The position numbers and the translations under genes are program-made. 5,881 bases of DNA from an uncultured Bacteroidales bacterium (GTDB taxonomy: Bacteria > Bacteroidota > Bacteroidia > Bacteroidales > WCHB1-69). The notes beneath the pieces were generated by a model. That model ran no database searches, was not told where the DNA came from, and saw nothing but the letters and a program-made list of their open reading frames with translations. The DNA is taken from the NCBI GenBank assembly GCA_937892025.1, contig CALAVA010000310.1:1-5881 (forward strand). The letters run 5' to 3'. The stretch's first letter is position 1, and every line of letters begins with the position of its first letter. This document shows positions 1 to 5,881 of this stretch, in pieces.

Positions 1-58
1 AAAAAAACATGACACAAGAAATAATTTTGTAAAATTATTTCTTGTGTCATGTTTTTTT
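1..58. terminator. Perfect 28-bp inverted repeat, bidirectional intrinsic terminator
   Basis: The arms at 1-28 and 31-58 are exact reverse complements, separated only by GT at 29-30. The left arm begins with seven A and the right arm ends with seven T, so RNA from either strand gives a stem followed by a U tract, the layout of a bidirectional intrinsic terminator. The centre of the stem is AT-only and its outer part (around 8-18 and 41-51) holds the G-C pairs. It most likely ends a gene lying left of the window, or two convergent ones, and insulates ychF from it. The window starts at the first base of the repeat, so the repeat may extend further left. No transposase or flanking duplication is visible, so a mobile-element end is less likely. 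Confidence 0.85.
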
Positions 59-290
59 GCACAAGAATATAATTTGAGAGATAAGGTGAGTTCTATAAAT
101 GTATATTTTCATAAAAATACTACAAACAAATGGGCGGTAATTTGCGTTTTTTTTGATTATCTATCGTATTTTATTGTTTGTTAATTATTTATGATATTGG
201 CGATGATTTTTTATTCTGTATGACAATCAACTCAAAACAAATACAAAATTCTACGAAAAGAATTTTTCTCCACCTTAAATTAAACTTTCT
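59..290 (+). other. Non-coding leader upstream of ychF
   Basis: This 232-nt stretch is very AT-rich and holds no convincing reading frame. It must contain the ychF promoter, because the preceding terminator blocks read-through, but no exact Bacteroidetes TAnnTTTG element is present. Near matches are TATATTTT at 102-109, TATTTATG at 186-193 (one mismatch each) and TA-N3-TTTG at 172-180. None has a TTTG at the usual distance of about 19-21 nt upstream, so I do not choose among them. A small imperfect hairpin at 101-120 (GTAT-TTTT against AAAA-ATAC, one bulge) is within chance for such sequence. Confidence 0.5.
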
Positions 291-1385
291 ATGGGACTAA
301 AATGTGGCATAATAGGAATAACCAATTCGGGCAAAACAACCCTTTTTAATTGCATGAGCAATACAAAAGCACAAATAACAAATTTCGCTTTTAGTACAGG
401 TAAATCAAATGTAGGCATTTGTAATGTTCCTGATACACGATTGTTTGAAATTGATAAAATTATCAAAGCCGACAAATTGGTTCCGGCAACTGTAGAAATT
501 GTTGATATTCCCGGACTGACAAAAGGTGCCAGTATGGGTGAAGGTATCGGCAACGCTTTTTTGGCTGATATTCGTCAATGTGATGCCCTAATACATGTGT
601 TGAGATGCTTTGACGACATCAATCTGCCACATGTTGATGGAAGTGTCAATCCTATTAGAGATATTGAAACTGTTGATTTAGAACTACAAATTAAAGACTT
701 AGAGCAAATTGACCGAAAAATACAAAAAGTACAAAAAGCGGCCTCTGCAGGCGATAATGAGGCTAAGATGCAATTAGAAACCTTGCATAAATATAAAAAT
801 CATTTGGAAAATTTTCAAAACATACGTACCTTAGAAACCACTGAAGCCGAAAGAAATGTTGTGGCTGACATGATGCTCTTAACCGCAAAACAATGTGTAT
901 TTGTCTGCAATGTTGATGAAAAATCCATCCACAAGGGCAATACCTATACCCAAGCAGTCGAAAAATATTTAGCCGATAAAAATACAGAAATGCTTATCAT
1001 TGCAGGTAAAATGGAAGCAGATATTGCTGAATTAAACGAAGATGACCAACATTTCTTTTTGGAAGATTTAGGTTTAACCGAACCGGGAGTAAACAAATTA
1101 TTACGAGCCGCCTATAAAACGTTAAATCTAATTTCTTTCTTCACCGTTGGAGGAAAAGAAAATAGAGCATGGACAATTACACATGGCTCTACGGCACCTC
1201 AAGCCGCCGGAGTAATACATAGCGATTTGGAACGCGGATTCATTCGTGCTGAAGTTATTAAATATGAAGACCTTATACAATATGGCTCTGAAATTAAATG
1301 CAAAGAAGCAGGGAAACTATCTGTGGAAGGCAAAAACTATATCGTCAAAGACGGAGATATTCTGCATATCAGATTCAATGTATAA
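291..1385 (+). CDS. ychF: Redox-responsive ATPase YchF / Obg-like ATPase
   Basis: This is a 364-residue protein, the normal full length of the YchF/OLA1 family, which hydrolyses ATP rather than GTP, associates with ribosomes and is linked to stress responses. The P-loop is GITNSGKT (residues 9-16), the Walker B/G3 motif is DIPG (72-75), and the base-recognition motif is NVDE (207-210), the NxxE form that gives ATP preference in place of NKxD. His114 lies at the position of the catalytic His114 of E. coli YchF. A helical insertion follows at about 130-185, and a C-terminal TGS domain at about 281-362 includes WTITHGSTAPQAAGVIHSD. The start ATG gives the expected N-terminus; there is no Shine-Dalgarno, as usual in Bacteroidetes. 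The P-loop (TNSGKT for the common PNVGKS) and switch I (NFAFSTGKSN for the common NFPFCTIEPN) are atypical, though from memory this variant occurs in other Bacteroidetes. It appears to be a single-gene unit between two non-coding regions of about 230 nt. Confidence 0.95.
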   Translation: MGLKCGIIGITNSGKTTLFNCMSNTKAQITNFAFSTGKSNVGICNVPDTRLFEIDKIIKADKLVPATVEIVDIPGLTKGASMGEGIGNAFLADIRQCDALIHVLRCFDDINLPHVDGSVNPIRDIETVDLELQIKDLEQIDRKIQKVQKAASAGDNEAKMQLETLHKYKNHLENFQNIRTLETTEAERNVVADMMLLTAKQCVFVCNVDEKSIHKGNTYTQAVEKYLADKNTEMLIIAGKMEADIAELNEDDQHFFLEDLGLTEPGVNKLLRAAYKTLNLISFFTVGGKENRAWTITHGSTAPQAAGVIHSDLERGFIRAEVIKYEDLIQYGSEIKCKEAGKLSVEGKNYIVKDGDILHIRFNV

Positions 1386-1478
1386 CAACTAACAACCCTT
1401 GACATACAAAAACTAAAATACCTAACAATATTCTTCTTGCTTTTATATTGTAGCATAAATATATAATAGTTGTTATAC
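1380..1478. repeat. Distant 12-bp inverted repeat around the ychF stop codon
   Basis: GTATAACAACTA at 1380-1391 is the exact reverse complement of TAGTTGTTATAC at 1467-1478. The left arm contains the ychF stop codon (TAA at 1383-1385). Between the arms a second, 7-bp inverted repeat, ACAATAT at 1425-1431 and ATATTGT at 1445-1451, could form an inner hairpin with a 13-nt loop. Together they could fold the start of the ychF 3' untranslated region into a closed structure. There is no following U tract, so it is not a standard terminator. In DNA this AT-rich a 7-bp repeat means little; the 12-bp one is more notable. A function is not shown. Confidence 0.4.
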
Positions 1479-1480
1479 CA

Positions 1481-1520
1481 TAAGAATAAATGGTTGCTTC
1501 TCCTTTATTCTTAGAATAAA
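1481..1520. repeat. Competing hairpins from a three-part repeat
   Basis: TAAGAATAAA at 1481-1490 pairs exactly with TTTATTCTTA at 1504-1513 across a 13-nt loop. The same middle segment can pair instead with GAATAAA at 1514-1520, using 1504-1510 and a 3-nt loop. The two hairpins exclude each other because they share the middle arm, and AGAATAAA occurs as a direct repeat at 1483-1490 and 1513-1520. No run of T follows, so a simple rho-independent terminator on the + strand is not supported. It may stabilise the ychF 3' end, bind a regulator near the next promoter, or be chance in AT-rich DNA. Confidence 0.4.
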
Positions 1521-1551
1521 AGAAAGATTGTTGATAAATTGTTCAGCATTT

Positions 1552-1584
1552 TTTCTATTAAAATTTGAAAAATAAGTATCTTTG
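1552..1584 (+). promoter_or_regulatory. Candidate Bacteroidetes-type promoter for the downstream operon
   Basis: TATCTTTG at 1577-1584 matches the Bacteroidetes -7 consensus TAnnTTTG exactly. The -33 element is weak: TTTC at 1552-1555 differs from TTTG by one base and lies 21 nt upstream, a suitable spacing. Transcription would begin near 1588-1592, leaving a leader of about 25-30 nt before the ATG at 1618. It is well placed to drive the three-gene row that starts there. The exact -7 match could occur by chance once in a window of this size and composition; its position between two genes is the main support. Confidence 0.5.
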
Positions 1585-1617
1585 CTTTTTGAATTTTCAG
1601 ACTAAAACCTATTTGTA

Positions 1618-4038
1618 ATGAAACAGATTATTATTGGAATTATAGCATTACTTTTTATTATTCCTATCACAAGTTTTGCTCAACAAAATCAAACTTATGA
1701 AAATTTTGACCCTATTTTTCTAAAAAACACTCATCGGGAATATACTTGGAATTTCAACCCCATAGAATTTGACCCGAATATAGTAGAAAGATGTATAAAT
1801 GACATTATCGGTGTTGCTCGCAAACAATATAATTATGCCGACACCTTACAATTAAACGATGCCCTAACAGATGCTGCCAATATTCAAGCAGAATATATGG
1901 CCAAAAAAGAAGATAAAACACAAGACAATGTAGTTGCAACGCTAAAAACACCTGAAATGCGTGCTATGAATTCTGGAGCAACTAAAAGGGTAACAGAATT
2001 GGTAAGCCGAGTTAAAGCAACCAAAGGAACAGATGAATATTCTTATTACGACATGTCCAAAGAAACCGTTTTATCATTATTGACAAACGCCAAAACCGCT
2101 CCTACACTATTAGACAAAAGATATACATATATTGGAGTTGGCTGTAGTGTAGATGCTTACAACAAAAATTGTTACATATCCATAGTTTTAGGGAACGATT
2201 TGTCTTTTAATAGAGGCGATGTATCGTATAAAAACACTACCTACACCAGAAAAACATACGGTTTGCTGCCCTATGAAGAAAAAATTTGCCGAAAATGTGA
2301 AGTTAGAAACATAGAATCTTTGCAAAAATATTTGGAAATAAAAGGAGATGCCATTTATTTTACCTATCCAAATGTCAAAACACTGAAAAAAATCATAGGG
2401 AAAGACCAAGACGGATTAGCCGTTGATATTGTACAACATTCACAATTTCCCTGTAATTCAGCATCTAACGATGTGGACTATAATTACCCTAATCGTGGCA
2501 TTTTGCTTAAATATATGACTTTCCCTACCTTGATACAAAAAAATGAAATCACAGACCCTAAAGACAAAAGTCTTAAAGTGTATTTAGGTTCCATTCCATC
2601 GTCTGTGGCTGGAAGTTTTGATGTTAATTTAATTATTATCAAAGAAAAACACATTTGTAAAACCATTGTCAAAACAGATGTTCAAACACCAAATGTTGCC
2701 TATAAAACAAACACAAGTCTAATTCCAGACCTTAATGGAATAACAACAACCATCAATTATATTCCCCAACCAGAACAAACCATTTTAGAATTCACTATAC
2801 CTTTTGAATCCGCCAAATATACCTACGAAAGCAATGACATTGCCCCCCTATTGACCGCTCTCAATGAACCAAAATTTGATATTGATAGTATCAACATCAT
2901 AGCCTTTACCTCTTTTGAAGGTAATGAAACTAAAAATCTTGAATTGCAAAAGAAACGTTCTGAAAGTATTGTCAAAGCGATAGAAAACATACAAAACAGA
3001 GCAGTTCCATACTCCATTCAATTAAACGATGGCTGGGAGTTATTGTTAAAAGATATTCCCGAAGAATACAAAAACATTGTCAAATCTAAAAATGAGGCAA
3101 AAAATGCCCTCAAAAACACTAAAACCAAAAACAACCTTGAACCTATTTTGAAAAATCATCGTTATGCTCAAGTAAAAATGAATGTAACATACGATGTTAG
3201 CGAAAATTATGCCCCTGATTTTATGGTAAGCAAATTCAACAAATGTATGGCAAAAAATGACTATCCTACCGCTTTTGCTATTCAAAAATACCTTATCAAA
3301 TGTGTAGAAGATGGCAATTGTAGTGAAATGAGCATACAAAAAATGAACATTTCTGAAGATACCAAAAACCTTCCTTTCTTAACCAATAAATATTATATGC
3401 TATCCGTTTTAGGAGCATTGACAGATGAAGACATACAAAAAATGACAGATTTGTCTAAAATGGACAATACCAATATAATAAGCGAATTTAATGCGTTTTG
3501 TTGTCAAGTAGAAAATATGGACATAACCTCTATTGGGCAAATATCAACCACCCAAAGTAAAATAGATAGATATTACAACAATGCTATCGGTAAACAATAT
3601 GCGGATAAAGTTGATGCCTTGAACATTACTTTACAATACAAAATATTAGATTTTCTCAACAATGCAGAAACCCCCGATGAAACATTGATTGAAAGCACTT
3701 ATGAAAAAATTAAATCCATAGCCTTACCAACCATCAAAGATTGGGAAAAAGCATACGAGGTTGCGGCAACTTTCATTAAATATGGTGACTATGCCTTTGC
3801 ACGTACGGCTATGGACCCTTATATTGATGACACCAATATCAGCGAAGATTTTATTTTTACATACCTTAATTTATATAGCCTTGATGAAACGGTTTACTTA
3901 TCAAAGAATTTTGAAAAAGCATGCAATTTAGCAGTGCAAAAAAATAACACCCGTTTTTGCGAAACTATCAAAACATATTCTTATCTCATCAGAGAAAATG
4001 TCGCTGTTCAACATATAATTTGTAGTAAATGTAAATAA
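1618..4038 (+). CDS. Exported protein with CAP-like and OmpA-like domains and a helical C-terminus
   Basis: I do not recognise this 806-residue protein as a named family. Residues 1-21 form a Sec signal peptide (Lys2, then hydrophobic Ile/Leu/Phe, likely cut at SFA|QQ); there is no lipobox Cys. Residues about 50-195 resemble a CAP/SCP domain: LNDALTDAANIQAEYMAK (79-96) and RYTYIGVGC (168-176) fit its first helix and final strands. The usual metal-site His residues are missing: Gln90 stands where helix-1 His would be, and the SPGH-like box reads TNAKTAP (156-162). Residues about 388-525 resemble an OmpA-like domain; AFTSFEGNE...N...KKR (429-447) fits the Bacteroidetes SxEG variant, keeping Asn440 and Arg447 but with Ser432 at the usual Asp. 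Residues about 535-806 look all-helical, TPR-like, ending in CSKC (802-805). There are 16 cysteines after the signal peptide, including CRKC (224-227). It likely acts in the periplasm or at the cell surface. It heads a tight three-gene row, 8 nt before the next ATG. Its role is unknown. Confidence 0.85.
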   Translation: MKQIIIGIIALLFIIPITSFAQQNQTYENFDPIFLKNTHREYTWNFNPIEFDPNIVERCINDIIGVARKQYNYADTLQLNDALTDAANIQAEYMAKKEDKTQDNVVATLKTPEMRAMNSGATKRVTELVSRVKATKGTDEYSYYDMSKETVLSLLTNAKTAPTLLDKRYTYIGVGCSVDAYNKNCYISIVLGNDLSFNRGDVSYKNTTYTRKTYGLLPYEEKICRKCEVRNIESLQKYLEIKGDAIYFTYPNVKTLKKIIGKDQDGLAVDIVQHSQFPCNSASNDVDYNYPNRGILLKYMTFPTLIQKNEITDPKDKSLKVYLGSIPSSVAGSFDVNLIIIKEKHICKTIVKTDVQTPNVAYKTNTSLIPDLNGITTTINYIPQPEQTILEFTIPFESAKYTYESNDIAPLLTALNEPKFDIDSINIIAFTSFEGNETKNLELQKKRSESIVKAIENIQNRAVPYSIQLNDGWELLLKDIPEEYKNIVKSKNEAKNALKNTKTKNNLEPILKNHRYAQVKMNVTYDVSENYAPDFMVSKFNKCMAKNDYPTAFAIQKYLIKCVEDGNCSEMSIQKMNISEDTKNLPFLTNKYYMLSVLGALTDEDIQKMTDLSKMDNTNIISEFNAFCCQVENMDITSIGQISTTQSKIDRYYNNAIGKQYADKVDALNITLQYKILDFLNNAETPDETLIESTYEKIKSIALPTIKDWEKAYEVAATFIKYGDYAFARTAMDPYIDDTNISEDFIFTYLNLYSLDETVYLSKNFEKACNLAVQKNNTRFCETIKTYSYLIRENVAVQHIICSKCK

Positions 4039-4046
4039 AATTGTAT

Positions 4047-4610
4047 ATGAAAAAAGATACCCTTCAAGAATTTGATGAAGTTATTTCTATCTGTCGTAAT
4101 TTATTTGTAAAAAAAATGCACGATTATGGATTGTCTTGGCGTATCCTTAGACCAACTTCATTAACTGACCTTATTTATATCAAAGCACAACGCATAAAAA
4201 GCATTGAAGAAAAAGGTTGCCAAGCCGTTGCTGACGATATTTATTCAGAATTTATTGGCATTGTAAACTATGCTGTCATGACTCAAATTCAATTGGCACA
4301 TGGAGCATGTTCTATTGGCGACACAACATACACCCCTAATCAAATAAGTAACTTATATGATGAATATGTACAAAATGCAAAAAATCTACTCATCAACAAA
4401 AACCATGATTATGATGAAGCATGGCGAAATATGCGTATGACTTCTATTACAGATGTTATTTTAATGAAATTACTTAGAGTCAAACAAATAGAAGATAACA
4501 ACCAACAATCTTTGGTGTCCGAAGGATTAGATGCCAATTTTTATGATATTTTTAACTATGCCATATTCGCACTAATCAGACTTAACGAAACAAAACATGA
4601 AACAATATAA
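4047..4610 (+). CDS. DUF1599 domain protein with two tandem repeats
   Basis: This 187-residue protein belongs to the DUF1599 family, whose domain has been named in the context of nucleotide-modification systems (Nmad1, from memory); no reaction is established. It is an internal duplication. Residues 16-83 and 111-179 share H-D-Y (25-27 and 120-122), W-R (31-32 and 126-127), R (35 and 130), T-S-x-T-D (37-41 and 132-136), K (46 and 141), R-x-K (49-51 and 144-146) and N-Y-A (74-76 and 170-172), with a constant offset of 95, becoming 96 after one inserted residue. No signal peptide or membrane segment is seen, so it is likely cytoplasmic. I chose the ATG at 4047; an in-frame TTG at 4041 would add two residues and is not needed. 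It starts 8 nt after the preceding stop and its end overlaps the next gene by 14 nt, which suggests cotranscription and possibly coupled translation. In Bacteroidales this family commonly precedes a DoxX-like gene and tpiA. Confidence 0.88.
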   Translation: MKKDTLQEFDEVISICRNLFVKKMHDYGLSWRILRPTSLTDLIYIKAQRIKSIEEKGCQAVADDIYSEFIGIVNYAVMTQIQLAHGACSIGDTTYTPNQISNLYDEYVQNAKNLLINKNHDYDEAWRNMRMTSITDVILMKLLRVKQIEDNNQQSLVSEGLDANFYDIFNYAIFALIRLNETKHETI

Positions 4611-5881
4611 GTATAGTACATCAACTACCCGCCCCAAAAACAGAAATTTTAGTTTCTTTGTACGTAATGGACTACGTATCTTTATGGGACTTTTATTTAT
4701 TGGGTCCGCTTATGTGAAAATGGTTGACCCCTTTGGTTTTTCTCTGAAAATTGAAGAATATTTCATTTCATTTTCTCTCAATTTTATGACACCAACCTCC
4801 ATGGTATTCGCATTTGTTGCCATCTTGGCTGAATTTATGATAGGTTGGGCTTTGTTACTCAATATACAAATGCAAATAACCGCATGGATATTATTGTTAT
4901 TCATGATTTTCTTTACCCTTCTCACTTGTTATTTAGCCTATTTTTTAGATTTTCTAAAACTTATCAACAACCTTTTCGGCACCAACTTTGAACGTTTTAT
5001 GGTTACAGATTGTGGCTGTTTTGGAGATTTTATAAAATTAACAAACCATCAAACTTTTTATAAAAATGTAATATTCTTATTGTTTGCTATCATCATCTTT
5101 AACCAAAGAAAAAAATATAAACAACAAGAATGGTATTATATCACCCAATGGGGACCCATTTTATTGGCTCTTGGAGTAGGATTATTTGTGATGATACATT
5201 GCTTAAGACACGAACCTTGGCATGATTTTAGACCTTGGAAAGTCGGCAATTTTATTGCTGGTGAAACTTATAGCAAAGCCCCTGAAATAGATTTCGTCTT
5301 TCAATATAAGAACAATAAAAATGGTAACATTCAAGAATTTACAATAGATGATTTAAGTGCAATTAATGACGATAGCCTGCGAAGTGCCGACTTTGAGAAT
5401 GATTTTACCTATATAACACGTTCAGAAAAAATTATTATTCCCGGCATCAATGCTCGATTAGCAGATTTTTCCATTACCAACAACGAAGGTGTGGATATAA
5501 AAAATGAAATTATGATACAAGAAAACTTGAATTTTATAATATTCATTCGCAACCTTTCCCAAATGAATGAAAAAAAACTACAACATATCAAACCTCTTAT
5601 CGCTGATTGTAAAAAGAATAATATTCCATACGTTCTACTGACAAGCACCTCTCCTTTTATGATAGATAGTTTGAATATATTAAATTTAGATAGCAATGAA
5701 TCATTCTTTTTCTGCGATGCCACACCTATGAAAACAGCCTTACGCAATGACCCCGGAGTTGTTATGCTCAAACAAGGTTATGTATTAGACAAATGGGCTT
5801 TTAGAGACATTCCACTTTTAAAGGACATATTATCTCATAAAGAACAATATGACAATAATTTACAAGAATACAAACTCAAAA
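4597..5881 (+). CDS. DoxX/MauE-like membrane protein with thioredoxin-like domain, BT_3928 family (3' end missing)
   Basis: The frame is open from the ATG at 4597 to the window edge (428 codons, no stop), so the C-terminus is missing. Predicted membrane segments lie at about residues 26-42, 66-90, 94-118, 156-169 and 185-202. The motif DCGCFGD (138-144), between segments three and four, marks the Bacteroidetes DoxX/MauE-like group I recall as BT_3928. A soluble part follows (HDFRPWKVGNFI at 209-220) and then a thioredoxin-like fold from about 285 (ARLADFSITN; NFIIFIRNL at 312-320; YVLLTST at 345-351; DPGVVMLKQGYVLDKW at 385-400). The place where CxxC should follow the first strand reads RNLSQMNEKK and has no Cys, so this domain is unlikely to act as a thiol oxidoreductase. 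The soluble part is probably periplasmic. The family's substrate is unknown. Its start overlaps the DUF1599 gene by 14 nt in another frame, typical of operon coupling. No other in-frame ATG occurs before Met30, which lies inside the first membrane segment. Confidence 0.9.
   Translation, partial: MKQYKYSTSTTRPKNRNFSFFVRNGLRIFMGLLFIGSAYVKMVDPFGFSLKIEEYFISFSLNFMTPTSMVFAFVAILAEFMIGWALLLNIQMQITAWILLLFMIFFTLLTCYLAYFLDFLKLINNLFGTNFERFMVTDCGCFGDFIKLTNHQTFYKNVIFLLFAIIIFNQRKKYKQQEWYYITQWGPILLALGVGLFVMIHCLRHEPWHDFRPWKVGNFIAGETYSKAPEIDFVFQYKNNKNGNIQEFTIDDLSAINDDSLRSADFENDFTYITRSEKIIIPGINARLADFSITNNEGVDIKNEIMIQENLNFIIFIRNLSQMNEKKLQHIKPLIADCKKNNIPYVLLTSTSPFMIDSLNILNLDSNESFFFCDATPMKTALRNDPGVVMLKQGYVLDKWAFRDIPLLKDILSHKEQYDNNLQEYKLK

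Noticed and set aside
1..58. Inverted repeat as the end of an insertion sequence, a MITE or a CRISPR-like element
   Set aside because: There is a single palindrome, no transposase, no repeat array, and the A/T tracts at the ends are what a bidirectional terminator requires.
101..120. Small imperfect hairpin in the ychF leader
   Set aside because: It is composed almost wholly of A and T with a bulge and is within chance for this composition; no riboswitch or leader-peptide features accompany it.
275..553. Minus-strand reading frame of 92 residues overlapping the start of ychF
   Set aside because: It lies antisense to the conserved P-loop part of ychF, resembles nothing known and is explained as a shadow of the real gene.
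1399..1429. TTGACA at 1399-1404 followed by TAACAA at 1423-1428, like a sigma-70 promoter
   Set aside because: Bacteroidetes housekeeping promoters do not use this consensus, the -10 match is poor, and no gene starts within about 190 nt.
2188..3339. Four minus-strand frames of 62-97 residues inside the 806-residue gene
   Set aside because: All lie opposite a long + strand gene with a signal peptide and domain signatures; they are Phe/Ile-rich in the manner of antisense translation of AT-rich coding DNA.
4041..4046. TTG at 4041 as the start of the DUF1599 gene
   Set aside because: An in-frame ATG lies two codons later, TTG starts are rare, and the two extra residues add nothing to the family N-terminus.
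4710..5771. Minus-strand frames of 71 and 120 residues in the last part of the window
   Set aside because: Both lie opposite the open + strand frame of the DoxX-like gene, which has recognisable motifs along its length.

Overview
The window looks like chromosomal DNA from a Bacteroidetes (probably Bacteroidales-like) bacterium. It is strongly AT-rich. No start codon has a Shine-Dalgarno sequence, upstream regions are A-rich, and one intergenic region carries a TAnnTTTG-type -7 element typical of this phylum. The YchF variant, the SxEG-type OmpA-like domain and the DUF1599/DoxX gene pair also fit. The assignment rests on recognised sequence style, not on a search.

Layout: positions 1-58 are a perfect 28-bp inverted repeat with A and T tracts at its ends, a bidirectional terminator that isolates the window from whatever lies to the left. 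Positions 59-290 are a non-coding leader. Positions 291-1385 encode YchF, a universally conserved translation-associated P-loop ATPase, complete but with a non-standard P-loop and switch I. Positions 1386-1617 are a 232-nt spacer with several nested or competing inverted repeats, followed by a candidate promoter around 1552-1584.

From 1618 to the right edge three genes lie on the + strand in a tight row (8-nt gap, then a 14-nt overlap) and probably form one operon. The first encodes an 806-residue exported protein with a degenerate CAP-like N-terminal domain, a degenerate OmpA-like middle domain and an all-helical, Cys-containing C-terminal region. The second is a 187-residue DUF1599 protein built from two tandem copies of one HDY...WR...TS.TD unit. 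The third is a DoxX/MauE-like inner-membrane protein with a DCGCFGD motif and a C-terminal thioredoxin-like fold without the CxxC pair; it runs off the window with no stop codon. From memory, DUF1599 - DoxX-like - tpiA is a recurring gene order in Bacteroidales, so triosephosphate isomerase is the expected next gene.

How the genes work together is not established. The last two form a conserved pair of unknown function. The large exported protein in front of them is the least familiar gene and the best candidate for something undescribed: two envelope-type domains that both appear to have lost their canonical ligand residues, joined to a helical tail, and 16 cysteines in an exported chain. I saw no mobile element, CRISPR array, tRNA or rRNA.
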